Positions 1 through 5,998 of a stretch of 11,296 nucleotides of DNA are shown here, in pieces. The notes under the pieces are model-generated. The model worked only from the letters and a program-made list of their open reading frames with translations, had not been told where the DNA came from and did no database searches. The stretch is from positions 1 to 11,296 of the forward strand of contig DLIO01000052.1 in assembly GCA_002483765.1 (NCBI GenBank), written 5' to 3'. The position numbers were made by a program, and so were the translations under genes. Numbering within the stretch: the first letter of the stretch is position 1; each line of letters opens with the position of its first letter. Origin of the DNA: Lentisphaeria bacterium UBA7640. Lineage in GTDB: Bacteria > Verrucomicrobiota > Lentisphaeria > Victivallales > Victivallaceae.

Positions 1-2
1 GT

Positions 3-536
3 CGGACAGATGCCCTTATTTCATATTATTACATTAATGACTTTGAAAAAAAAATTACTCATGGCATGGCAAGATTGTATTGCGGGGAAAAAATAATTAC
101 GGAGGGTATGTATTCAAACGGAATGCCCAATTATTATATGATTTACAAGCTTCCCAAAGAGACTTTACAAATCGTTTTCAAAGAAGGAAAACCGGAAGAT
201 GGAACATTGCCGATTGCGTTGCATAACGGATTATTGCTTGGATTAGATTTTAAAAAAGGTATGCCAGCAAAAGCAACACTATTCAAGGACGATGGTAGAG
301 TGAAAGAAATCTTGTTTGACGTTTCAAGTTTGGAAATGAAAAATGCTCAACCGTGGAATGGAGAATTTTTATCTATGGAAGCCAAAAAAATTGAGAAGTA
401 TGTTGATGGCAAAATTGTTTCAACTAAAGATTGCGAGTGCCTTGGTTTTATTGAAGAAATAATTGAACGTTTCAGTAAAAATACGAGAACAGGGGGCAAA
501 TCTTCCACGAAAAGGAATGTCGATGCCAAGCTTTAA
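3..536 (+). CDS. Partial protein with MORN_2/YwqK-like degenerate repeats; possible immunity protein (5' end outside window)
   Basis: The frame is open from the first base of the window. An ATG at 66 exists, but no ribosome binding site precedes it and the protein reads smoothly through it, so I treat the gene as cut by the left edge. The visible 177 residues have the spacing of MORN_2/YwqK-type repeats: 'HGMARLYCGEKIITEGMYSNGMPN' is abbreviated as HG-x3-Y-x6-EG-x-Y-x-NG-x-P, and a second weaker unit follows around 'LDFKKGMPAKATLFKDDG'. No signal peptide or membrane segment is visible in this part, and the C-terminus is Lys/Arg-rich. MORN_2 proteins often sit beside polymorphic toxins as antitoxin/immunity candidates. 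Its place just before an Rhs cassette suggests it is the immunity gene of another cassette to the left. The repeat assignment is by eye and the role is inference. Confidence 0.55.
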   Translation, partial: RTDALISYYYINDFEKKITHGMARLYCGEKIITEGMYSNGMPNYYMIYKLPKETLQIVFKEGKPEDGTLPIALHNGLLLGLDFKKGMPAKATLFKDDGRVKEILFDVSSLEMKNAQPWNGEFLSMEAKKIEKYVDGKIVSTKDCECLGFIEEIIERFSKNTRTGGKSSTKRNVDAKL

Positions 537-605
537 TTTCTGTCTTTTTGTTGATTAAATTCATAAATTTATGGGGCGGAGCTCGCCTAAAAGGAAAAAT
601 TGGTG

Positions 606-1997
606 ATGTTTTCAAATTGCAGTAAAGACTATCAGTACGATAAAAAAGGTCAGTTGTTAAGCGTTGCCGACATGGAAGGCAATATCGCAGAAGCCTATAA
701 ATATGATCCAGCCGGTAATATTCTGAACAAAAACATTGCAGGCAAAATCACTACTTTCACCTACGACAAAGCCAATCAACTGGTCACCTCGACGGTAGAC
801 GACAAAGTAACGAATTACGCCTACGATGCCGCCGGACGCCTGGTTAAAGAGGGCAACAAAATCTATTCCTACGGTTATCTCGACAAAATCCTCAAAGTAC
901 AGGAAAACGGTGAACAGATTGCTGCATTCGATTACCACGTCGGTGGCCAGATTGCCTCCGCGGTCCACGGAGATAAAACTGAAAATTTCCTCTGGGACGG
1001 TTTGGCACTGATTCATCGCGGAGATAACAGTTTCGTCAACGAACCCTACGTCACCGGCGGTAATCCAATCCTATCCAGCAAAGATGGCGTGATGTTTAAC
1101 GATATGCTCGGTAATACCCTTGGAATCAAGTCGTCTGACGGATTCAATACTGTTTCCATGACCGCTTTCGGCGAGCCTACAACCTCACAACCCAACAACT
1201 CTACAACTGAAATCGACAAAGTCGGTTTCTTCACCGGTAAGCCTTTCATCGGCGAACTCGGCTACGCTTTCTTGTTCCGCAACTACCGTGCCGACCAAGG
1301 CAAATGGCAGACCAAAGACCCATTAGGCTATCCCGACGGCTGGAATAATTTGGCGTATTTGAATAATGGGGTTGTATACGATATAGACTTATTTGGAGCA
1401 TGGAGTTTAATGCGGTGGTTATATACAGGAGATGGTAATGCTTCTGATTATACATATGATGCATCCTTGGCTGCAGCTGCCGAAACGATGGGAGTACAGA
1501 CTGCAGGAACGCTTTCAGTTGCTTTAGGACAAACAGTTGGCGATATAGTTGAGAACGGTCAAGGCACCTTGCAGTTAGGATTATCTGGTACAACAGGAGG
1601 CGGTGTAGGTGCTACGTTTGGTGGAGGCATAGCACTTAGCTATAGTTCTGATATTGGTTGGCAAGTTGGCGCATATTCAGTAGGCGGTGGCGGTTCATAC
1701 ATAGGGGCAGGAGGCTCGATTGTTGTTGATGTAACCTTATCAGCAAATGATTCCATTTATGATTTGGGCGGAAACGCCGTGACTATAGGTGGTTCTGGAA
1801 GTAATAATGAATTTACCATAGGAGGAGAAGTTAATGCTCCTTTGGGGGCCAATGGCGCAACTCCCTCAGTTACAATTTCTGTTGGTACCCTGGTATTGCC
1901 TGGGACGCCGGGAGAAGCACATGTGTTTTTAACAAATACTCAGATTTTTGGACAAAATGAGATGGCTGATTTTCTCTTTAGGACTATTTATGAATGA
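606..1997 (+). CDS. Orphan Rhs/YD-repeat cassette 1 with glycine-rich C-terminal toxin domain
   Basis: This 463-residue protein starts at ATG 606; TTG 600 and GTG 603 are in frame, AAGGA lies at 591-595 and a stop sits at 588-590. Residues 1 to about 110 carry YD repeats (YDKKGQL, YDPAGNI, YDKANQL, YDAAGRL). The RHS-associated core follows, with 'LFRNYRADQGKWQTKDPLGY', and ends at 'DIDLFG' (Gly264). Full Rhs proteins exceed 1000 residues, so almost all of the shell is missing and there is no signal peptide. Residues 265-463 form a variable tip with an Ala-rich start, then a long Gly-rich segment (GGGVGATFGGG, VGGGGSYIGAGG), and base use turns AT-richer there. By the logic of the family the tip is the toxin, but I do not recognise its activity. 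The Gly-rich, low-charge make-up and the membrane-anchored neighbours would fit a membrane-active toxin; that is inference. The gene overlaps the next one by 8 bp. Confidence 0.85.
   Translation: MFSNCSKDYQYDKKGQLLSVADMEGNIAEAYKYDPAGNILNKNIAGKITTFTYDKANQLVTSTVDDKVTNYAYDAAGRLVKEGNKIYSYGYLDKILKVQENGEQIAAFDYHVGGQIASAVHGDKTENFLWDGLALIHRGDNSFVNEPYVTGGNPILSSKDGVMFNDMLGNTLGIKSSDGFNTVSMTAFGEPTTSQPNNSTTEIDKVGFFTGKPFIGELGYAFLFRNYRADQGKWQTKDPLGYPDGWNNLAYLNNGVVYDIDLFGAWSLMRWLYTGDGNASDYTYDASLAAAAETMGVQTAGTLSVALGQTVGDIVENGQGTLQLGLSGTTGGGVGATFGGGIALSYSSDIGWQVGAYSVGGGGSYIGAGGSIVVDVTLSANDSIYDLGGNAVTIGGSGSNNEFTIGGEVNAPLGANGATPSVTISVGTLVLPGTPGEAHVFLTNTQIFGQNEMADFLFRTIYE
754..1398 (+). repeat. Rhs core homology block, copy A (direct repeat with 3100-3744)
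   Basis: This block aligns to 3100-3744 without a gap at a constant offset of 2346 bp. Similarity begins sharply at 'CTTTCACCTACGAC' and ends at the codons for D-L-[FL]-G, the core/tip boundary. Identity is patchy: 1017-1113 has one mismatch in 97 bp and 1179-1234 one in 56 bp, while 1114-1178 is strongly diverged. Such a block is the expected substrate for recombination that swaps Rhs tips. Confidence 0.9.
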
Positions 1998-2397
1998 ACA
2001 TAAGTTCAAGTGCGTAACATACAGCAACCGTAGTCCATTTTTTACATACAGAAGTGGCTCAGGATTCTTAATCATTGAAGACGATAAGATTACCTTTAAG
2101 GGAATGCTAATTACAATAAGTGTTCTTAAAGAGCATACATGTATTCGTATTGTGAATAGCGAAAAGATTAGAATATTCAATAAAAAATACAAGTTTATGT
2201 ACTTATATTCTAAATCTCTAACGGATATAATAAATAACTTGAAAATTGAAGGGTACGACATTATTAACAAGGAAAATATCACTATCAAACGTGGAATTTT
2301 CCAGCAAGATTTCAGCAAAATTCTATTTGGTGTAATTTATGTCGTGATTTTCTTGTTTATTCTGTACATCTTCTTGCATAAATACGAAATTATTTGA
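1990..2397 (+). CDS. Putative immunity protein 1a, small protein with C-terminal membrane anchor
   Basis: ATG 1990 overlaps the end of the Rhs gene by 8 bp and has AGG 7 bases upstream, so I prefer it to the in-frame ATG at 1948 inside the Rhs gene. The product is 135 residues, rich in Lys, Ile and Phe, with one strong hydrophobic segment at about 111-129 (ILFGVIYVVIFLFILYIFL) followed by a short charged tail. The N-terminal ~105 residues look like a small soluble beta-rich domain. It resembles the next protein: both have a '[RH]-[IV]-[VI]-x2-E-[KQ]-I' stretch, an 'LK-x2-GY-x-II' motif and a C-terminal anchor. The overlap with a toxin-like tip and the very AT-rich composition fit an immunity gene travelling with its toxin. 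No known family is recognised. Confidence 0.75.
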   Translation: MNEHKFKCVTYSNRSPFFTYRSGSGFLIIEDDKITFKGMLITISVLKEHTCIRIVNSEKIRIFNKKYKFMYLYSKSLTDIINNLKIEGYDIINKENITIKRGIFQQDFSKILFGVIYVVIFLFILYIFLHKYEII

Positions 2398-2424
2398 CCT
2401 TCATCATAATTGGATTTTTTTAAT

Positions 2425-2811
2425 ATGAATACCCATAAAATATTTGTCAAATTAAAGCAAAGCAGATGGTCTAATTACCATACGGCTTCTCTGGATATAC
2501 AAGAAAAAAAGTTAACAATATTACTCCATAAAAAGATAATTATGGACAAACAAGATTACACCATCCATGTGATTGACCGTGAGCAAATTAAAATGACCAC
2601 TAAAAATAATGAATGTATTAGCATGTATTGCATGCCAAATATAGAAATATTAGATGACCTTAAAAGAAATGGCTATACAATAATAGGTAGTGATAATTCG
2701 TGCATCTTCCCGCCAGAACCTAAATCTTCTTCAGTATTGGTTCTGGGCGCAGTTCTAGTTATAATTCAGTTGATTTTCTTTGTGATTATGAATATTATTA
2801 AAAGTAGTTAA
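2425..2811 (+). CDS. Putative immunity protein 1b, paralogue of the preceding gene with C-terminal membrane anchor
   Basis: I chose ATG 2425; a TTG at 2410 is in frame, and neither has a strong ribosome binding site. The product is 128 residues, with a soluble N-terminal part and a hydrophobic segment at about 104-125 (VLVLGAVLVIIQLIFFVIMN). It shares the pattern of the preceding protein: a beta-rich start with 'L-x-I-x3-K-[LI]-T', then 'VIDREQIKM' against 'IVNSEKIRI', then 'DDLKRNGYTII' against 'NNLKIEGYDII', then the C-terminal anchor. The two are diverged tandem paralogues, 27 bp apart. A second immunity copy is commonly retained from an earlier cassette or protects against a related toxin. 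Function is inferred from position only. Confidence 0.7.
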   Translation: MNTHKIFVKLKQSRWSNYHTASLDIQEKKLTILLHKKIIMDKQDYTIHVIDREQIKMTTKNNECISMYCMPNIEILDDLKRNGYTIIGSDNSCIFPPEPKSSSVLVLGAVLVIIQLIFFVIMNIIKSS

Positions 2812-2850
2812 CAGGCAACATGTCCGGTTTGCTCTTGAAAGTTGTACGTG

Positions 2851-2926
2851 AAAGACGGAGCCATACATGTTTTTAGCTGATATCTGGCGTGATTTAAGGT
2901 AGTTATGTTTTTGTCTTGAATTTTTT
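2851..2926. repeat. Interspersed repeat, copy R1 (truncated)
   Basis: This begins with AAAGACGGAGCCATACATGT and ends at TTGTCTTGAATTTTTT. The same order of blocks (GGAGCCATACAT, TTTTTAGCT, CTGGCGTGATTTAAG, TAGTTATG, TTTTGTCTTGAATTTT) recurs at 2940, 4731 and 4880. R1 lacks the 3' part found in R2 and R3. Stop codons interrupt every copy except R4, so it does not look coding. Confidence 0.8.
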
Positions 2927-2939
2927 AAAGATGGAGTTA

Positions 2940-3080
2940 AAGATGGAGCCATACATGTTTTTTAGCTAGTATCTGACGTAATTTAAGATAGTTATGCCTT
3001 TTGTCTTGAATTTTTCCTGAACAATATTACATTTTTATAGGGCGAAAATTAAATTTGTTGTTTTGAACAACAAATAAAAA
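2940..3080. repeat. Interspersed repeat, copy R2 (full length, with hairpin tail)
   Basis: This starts 88 bp after R1 and continues past the point where R1 stops, through CCTGAACAATATTACATTTTTATAG to an AT-rich tail. The tail contains an inverted repeat, TTTGTTG (3054-3060) and CAACAAA (3068-3074), with a 7-base loop. R3 has the same tail with one change that keeps a G-U pair (CAATAAA), so the stem may be under selection as RNA. The start codon of Rhs cassette 2 lies 12 bp beyond the repeat. Confidence 0.8.
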
Positions 3081-3092
3081 TAGAGGGTTTTT

Positions 3093-4313
3093 ATGAAATC
3101 TTTCACCTACGACAAAGCCAATCAACTGGTCACTTCGACGACCGACAACAAAGTAACGAAATACGCGTACGATGCCGCCGGACGCTTGGTTAAAGAGGGA
3201 AACAAAACCTATTCCTACGGCTATCTTGACAAAATCCTCGAAGTACAAGAAAACGGCGAACAGATTGCCGCGTTCGATTATCATATCGACGGACAAGTTG
3301 CCCAAGCAACGCATGGCGATAAAACCGAAAATTTCCTCTGGGACGGTTTGGCGCTGATTCACCGCGGAGATAACAGTTTCGTCAACGAACCCTACGTCAC
3401 CGGCGGTAATCCAATCCTGTCCAGCAAAGATGGCGTGATGTTTAACGATATGCTCGGTACGACTCTCGGAGTGGCTGAAAATGGTAAATTCACCACCACA
3501 CCCAAAACCGCTTTTGGACAACCCACAACCTCACAACCCAACAACTCTACAACTGAAACCGACAAAGTCGGTTTCTTCACTGGTAAACCCTACATCGGCG
3601 AACTCGGCTATGCCTTCCTATTTAGAAATTATAGAGCCGATCAAGGAAAATGGCAAACCAAAGACCCATTAGGCTATCCAGACGGCTGGAATCAGTTTGC
3701 ATATGTAAATAATGCGGTGACATTTAAAATAGACTTATTAGGCCTTTCTGAATTGAGCGCAGCTCAATATCGACAATTTATAGAGTCGAGGTTGAATGCA
3801 GGTATTACAAATGTTGATATTTTATTCAAAGACACTTTGAACCATTATCTAGAAAACGACCCTGAAGATGATTTGATATGGGATGCGGAAGATGATATGG
3901 AAGAAATTATTGAAGCGTTTTATGATATCTTTTCCGACTCTAACAGTCCGTATAATCATGGAGCAGAAATTGCTGCCGGTATTCATACCGGTGATGGAAG
4001 TGGTGTTACTCACTTTTTTGCAGGAGCAGCTTATGAAGGCGCGTTTGAGTTCGGGGATTCGGCCCAAGACATTTTCGAATGGCTTGGCGGACAGAGTGGC
4101 GATTGGTTAAGCGATACAGCGTATGCTTATGCAGGTGCAGATTTTTCCGATTATTTTGACACATGGACTGAAGCCGAATGTCGTAGACGAATAAAAGAAT
4201 TTACTTCGGGAAAAAAAACACTTACGGGGTTACTTGGTGAAAATGTACCAACTAATACAGAACAAGGTGTTCGCGATTTTAGAAATCAATTTCGAAGGAA
4301 TTTAGCTGAATGA
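3093..4313 (+). CDS. Orphan Rhs/YD-repeat cassette 2 with acidic C-terminal toxin domain
   Basis: This 406-residue protein starts at ATG 3093, preceded by GAGGG with good spacing. It opens directly in the YD-repeat core ('SFTYDKANQLV'), with no signal peptide and no shell, and runs to 'KIDLLG' (Gly217). The core is nearly that of cassette 1. Residues 218-406 are unrelated to the first tip. They start with a helical acidic stretch (NDPEDD, WDAEDDMEEIIEAFYD), continue through 'HGAEIAAGIHTGDGSGVTHF' and 'FAGAAYEGAFEFG', then 'DIFEWLGG' and 'DTAYAYAGADFSDYF', and end basic (RRRIKEF, RDFRNQFRRNLAE). The order H-F-x-A-G-A, then an acidic-W-x-G-G, then D-x3-A-x3-GA is loosely like YfiM/VanZ-type proteins, too weak to name an activity. 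By position it is the toxin tip. It overlaps the following gene by ATGA. Confidence 0.85.
   Translation: MKSFTYDKANQLVTSTTDNKVTKYAYDAAGRLVKEGNKTYSYGYLDKILEVQENGEQIAAFDYHIDGQVAQATHGDKTENFLWDGLALIHRGDNSFVNEPYVTGGNPILSSKDGVMFNDMLGTTLGVAENGKFTTTPKTAFGQPTTSQPNNSTTETDKVGFFTGKPYIGELGYAFLFRNYRADQGKWQTKDPLGYPDGWNQFAYVNNAVTFKIDLLGLSELSAAQYRQFIESRLNAGITNVDILFKDTLNHYLENDPEDDLIWDAEDDMEEIIEAFYDIFSDSNSPYNHGAEIAAGIHTGDGSGVTHFFAGAAYEGAFEFGDSAQDIFEWLGGQSGDWLSDTAYAYAGADFSDYFDTWTEAECRRRIKEFTSGKKTLTGLLGENVPTNTEQGVRDFRNQFRRNLAE
3100..3744 (+). repeat. Rhs core homology block, copy B (direct repeat with 754-1398)
   Basis: This is the partner of the copy at 754-1398, without indels. In this copy the gene starts only 7 bases before the shared block, so cassette 2 consists of little more than the recombining core segment plus its tip and immunity gene. 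Confidence 0.9.
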
Positions 4314-4654
4314 AAAAAACAATAAAATATTTGATGTTATTTATACTGTTCTGTTTCATTGCTGTTATTATTTTCCTATCTCTCTTTTTTTTAAAAGAAA
4401 AAAGTGTAAGAACTTCACTTAGAGAAAAATTTCAGCAAGTTAAGATTGGAGACAATAAGAATTATCTTATTGCTACTTTCAAGAGTCAGCCAATAATTTT
4501 AAAAAATGGAAAGATTATTTTTCCTGATTTTACAAATACCTCGAAAGATAATGTTGAAGTTTACCGCTTTTCTGCAGGTTCTTTTTTTCTTCCAGATACC
4601 GCTGATTTTCTAATTGTAAATGGTATAGTCAAAGAAAAAAGAATATTGGATTAA
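4310..4654 (+). CDS. Putative immunity protein 2, N-terminally membrane-anchored small protein
   Basis: This 114-residue protein starts inside the stop codon of Rhs cassette 2 (ATGA overlap), which implies translational coupling. Residues 5-28 are one hydrophobic segment (YLMLFILFCFIAVIIFLSLF) after MKKTIK, a signal anchor or uncleaved signal peptide; no lipobox Cys follows it. The remaining ~85 residues would lie outside the cytoplasmic membrane. Their layout, 'FQQVKIGDNKNYLIATF...P' then 'VEVYRFSAGSFF' and a final 'NGIVKEKRIL', resembles the small SmpA/BamE-like fold, but this is a by-eye guess. Immunity proteins placed on the outer face of the membrane usually counter toxins that act in the periplasm, so this hints at the compartment of toxin 2. 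The composition is AT-rich like the other immunity genes. Confidence 0.75.
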   Translation: MKKTIKYLMLFILFCFIAVIIFLSLFFLKEKSVRTSLREKFQQVKIGDNKNYLIATFKSQPIILKNGKIIFPDFTNTSKDNVEVYRFSAGSFFLPDTADFLIVNGIVKEKRILD

Positions 4655-4730
4655 GGCTGTTGAAAATAAACACTATAACATGAAATGAGAAAAAACTCTT
4701 TTGAGTCTATAAAAAACCGGAAAAACGGTC

Positions 4731-4880
4731 AAAGACGGAGCCATTCATATTTTTTAGCTGATAACTGGCGTGATTTAAGATAGTTATGTCTTTTGTCTTG
4801 AATTTTCCCTGAACAATATTACATTTTTTGTATGGATAAAAATTAAATTTGTTGTTTCGAACAATAAATGAAAATTAGTA
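4731..4880. repeat. Interspersed repeat, copy R3 (full length)
   Basis: This begins AAAGACGGAGCCATTCATAT and follows R2 closely through CCTGAACAATATTACATTTTTT and the tail AAAATTAAATTTGTTGTTT. The tail inverted repeat is TTTGTTG against CAATAAA, with one G-U pair. R3 lies 76 bp after the immunity gene of cassette 2, as R1 lies shortly after the immunity pair of cassette 1. Confidence 0.8.
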
Positions 4881-4982
4881 AAAACGGAGCCATACATATT
4901 TTTCAGTTGCTAACTGGCGTTATTTAAGGCATTTATGCCTTTTGTCTAGAATTTTCCCTGAACAATATCACATTTTTATAGG
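4880..4982. repeat. Interspersed repeat, copy R4 (runs into a membrane-protein reading frame)
   Basis: This begins AAAACGGAGCCATACATATT directly after R3 and diverges from the other copies after CACATTTTTATAGG (about 4982). It differs at two places where R2 and R3 carry stops: TAG after AAGA is lost, and CTTGAA became CTAGAA. One frame is therefore open across the repeat into the following gene. Confidence 0.75.
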
Positions 4983-5460
4983 TATTAAAAACCAAAGCAA
5001 TAAGGAGTTAAGTAAACTACGGTTACTCGGCGTCTATCTTGCATGGGGAAAAACGAATTGGAAGTGTTTAGTTTTAGTCGGAGGAATTACACTGTTTCTA
5101 TGTTTATTGCCATTCGTTTTTTATTCACCCAATACGCTTCGGGTCAAAAAAGAGTTTGTGATAAAACATGGTACAAACATGCCATTAGTGCTGTATGGAA
5201 CAGAATGGCAGATAAAAACCATTCTACCTTTTCTGAAATCAGGCTATGTTTTGCCACTGCATTCAGGAAAACAGAGTTACAATGCCGAAACGGTCTGGCT
5301 TTTCGGCAGTGCCGCAGAATACGCCAGTGAGTATCGAAACTCAAAGTTGATTTTTATTGCTCCACCGGAATTTTTTGAGTTCCCGCTCAATACGAAAAAG
5401 GTTTTTCTAAAACGTTTTCAAAGCGAAGAACTGACCAACTATCCGGTGGAATATTATTAA
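4942..5460 (+). CDS. Membrane protein of unknown function, 5' end replaced by repeat R4 (possible gene remnant)
   Basis: The only usual start codon before the recognisable protein is TTG 4942, inside repeat R4; the frame is open back to a stop at 4879. An AAGGAG at 5002-5007 has no start codon at a useful distance. This suggests the original 5' end was lost when the repeat array formed. The readable part (from about residue 16, 'KNQSNKELSKLRLLGVYLAW') has one membrane segment at about 42-62 (CLVLVGGITLFLCLLPFVFY). A domain of about 110 residues follows, with 'PLVLYGTEWQIKTILPFLKSG', 'NAETVWLFGSAAEY' and 'SKLIFIAPPEFFEFP', probably facing the periplasm. I do not recognise the family. The composition is plausible for a real protein, so I keep it as coding, but it may be a truncated pseudogene or another cassette's immunity gene. 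Confidence 0.5.
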   Translation: MSRIFPEQYHIFIGIKNQSNKELSKLRLLGVYLAWGKTNWKCLVLVGGITLFLCLLPFVFYSPNTLRVKKEFVIKHGTNMPLVLYGTEWQIKTILPFLKSGYVLPLHSGKQSYNAETVWLFGSAAEYASEYRNSKLIFIAPPEFFEFPLNTKKVFLKRFQSEELTNYPVEYY

Positions 5461-5654
5461 CACACTACAGTTTCCAAATCATAAAAGAATGCGAAGCTGG
5501 GGCTTCGTGCTTCTTGGGGAATGCGGATGCTATGGTCATTCGGCACGGTAAAATATATCCACGCTCCATAATCTCTCCCCGTTTTCGCTTTCTTCTCCAA
5601 CTCTCCTCCTCCGTCGTTCTCTATCAAATGCCCTTTCTTCCATGATTTTAAAAT

Positions 5655-5676
5655 ACTGTCGCGTTGTTGCGACAGT
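5655..5676. promoter_or_regulatory. Palindromic activator site UAS1 (TGTCGC-N6-GCGACA type)
   Basis: This is ACTGTCGC (5655-5662), a 6-base spacer, and GCGACAGT (5669-5676): a perfect 8-bp inverted repeat. It shares TGTCGC-N6-GCGACA with the two sites below and lies about 290 bp upstream of the expected transcription start, within the range for enhancer-type sites. Confidence 0.65.
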
Positions 5677-5806
5677 GTGCCATTGGTTCAGTATTGCTGC
5701 TATTTGTTTCCTGGTTTGCGAAAGCGCTATCAGCGCCAACATCAAGGCAAACTGCTCAAAAACAAACGATTACGTTGTTTTTTTATCTAATTCAAGCAAT
5801 TATCAC

Positions 5807-5824
5807 TGTCGCACTATTGCGACA
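5807..5824. promoter_or_regulatory. Palindromic activator site UAS2
   Basis: This is TGTCGC (5807-5812) and GCGACA (5819-5824) around spacer ACTATT. It has the same 6-bp arms and same spacer length as UAS1 and UAS3 but different spacer bases, as expected for a dimeric regulator's operator rather than a copied repeat. Confidence 0.7.
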
Positions 5825-5847
5825 AGAAGCCAAAACATCGCAAATCG

Positions 5848-5869
5848 AGTGTCGCAACAACGCGACACT
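5848..5869. promoter_or_regulatory. Palindromic activator site UAS3
   Basis: This is AGTGTCGC (5848-5855) and GCGACACT (5862-5869), 8-bp perfect arms with a 6-base spacer. Its centre is 43 bp from that of UAS2, close to four helical turns, so both would face the same side of the DNA. It lies about 100 bp upstream of the expected start point. Confidence 0.7.
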
Positions 5870-5890
5870 GACCAAGAGAGGAAAAACTTG

Positions 5891-5903
5891 CAATATCTTG
5901 ACA
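5891..5903 (-). promoter_or_regulatory. Possible IHF binding site
   Basis: CAATATCTTGACA matches the reverse form of the IHF consensus, YAANNNNTTGATW, with one mismatch (C for T). It is placed between UAS3 and the promoter in an AT-rich stretch, where a DNA bend would bring an enhancer-bound activator to sigma54 polymerase. A 13-bp degenerate match on its own is weak; position is the main support. TTGACA inside it could instead be a sigma70 -35 box. Confidence 0.35.
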
Positions 5904-5931
5904 GTCAGTTATTTACATATAAATATTAAAG

Positions 5932-5948
5932 TTGGCATGGCTCATGCT
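5932..5948 (+). promoter_or_regulatory. Sigma54 (-24/-12) promoter of the ORP-type cluster
   Basis: TTGGCATGGCTCATGCT fits the sigma54 pattern TTGGCAC-N5-TTGC[AT]: GG at 5934-5935, exactly ten bases, then GC at 5946-5947. Transcription would start near 5959, about 40 bp before the first gene. Three palindromic sites and an IHF-like site lie upstream. A TATAAT at 5948-5953 overlaps its end, but no -35 box stands at the right distance for it. Confidence 0.7.
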
Positions 5949-5998
5949 ATAATGATTACCAACAATTAATGTTAAACCGTTTTACTAAGGATTTGATT

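Larger units (their letters stand above)
5461..5998. other. Gene-poor junction between Rhs block and ORP cluster, carrying a regulatory array
   Basis: No convincing gene is seen in these 538 bp. The first part has a short hairpin, CGAAGC (5492-5497) with GCTTCG (5502-5507), but no T-run, so it is a poor terminator. From 5540 to 5640 the + strand is rich in pyrimidines. The second part holds three related palindromes, an IHF-like site and a sigma54-type promoter, listed separately. Several overlapping frames of 69-101 codons cross the region, but they lack ribosome binding sites and recognisable domains. Confidence 0.6.

Noticed and set aside
657..1016. Long minus-strand frames opposite the Rhs cores (also 3027-3521)
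   Set aside because: They are antisense shadows of the YD-repeat code and appear in both cores for that reason.
3045..3080. Integron attC-like site in the repeat tail (GTTG...CAAC inverted repeat next to a cassette start)
   Set aside because: The short symmetric hairpin lacks the two-box arrangement and the conserved GTTRRRY core, and no integrase is present; cassette exchange by core homology explains the layout better.
5536..5745. Minus-strand frame of 69 codons (starts 'MMLALIALSQTRKQIAAILNQW')
   Set aside because: It has a weak TTG start, a low-complexity Arg/Glu-rich second half and crosses the UAS1 palindrome; no domain recognised. It could be a gene fragment, but the support is too thin to list.
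5655..5869. CRP/FNR-family operator reading of the TGTCGC-N6-GCGACA sites
   Set aside because: CRP-type sites space TGTGA and TCACA by six bases (16 bp in all), while here equivalent pentamers are eight bases apart; with the -24/-12 promoter an enhancer-binding protein is the better fit.
5642..5969. Two overlapping plus-strand frames of 95 and 101 codons across the junction
   Set aside because: They lie over the palindromes and the promoter, have no ribosome binding sites, and each has the other as a competing frame; best explained as chance.
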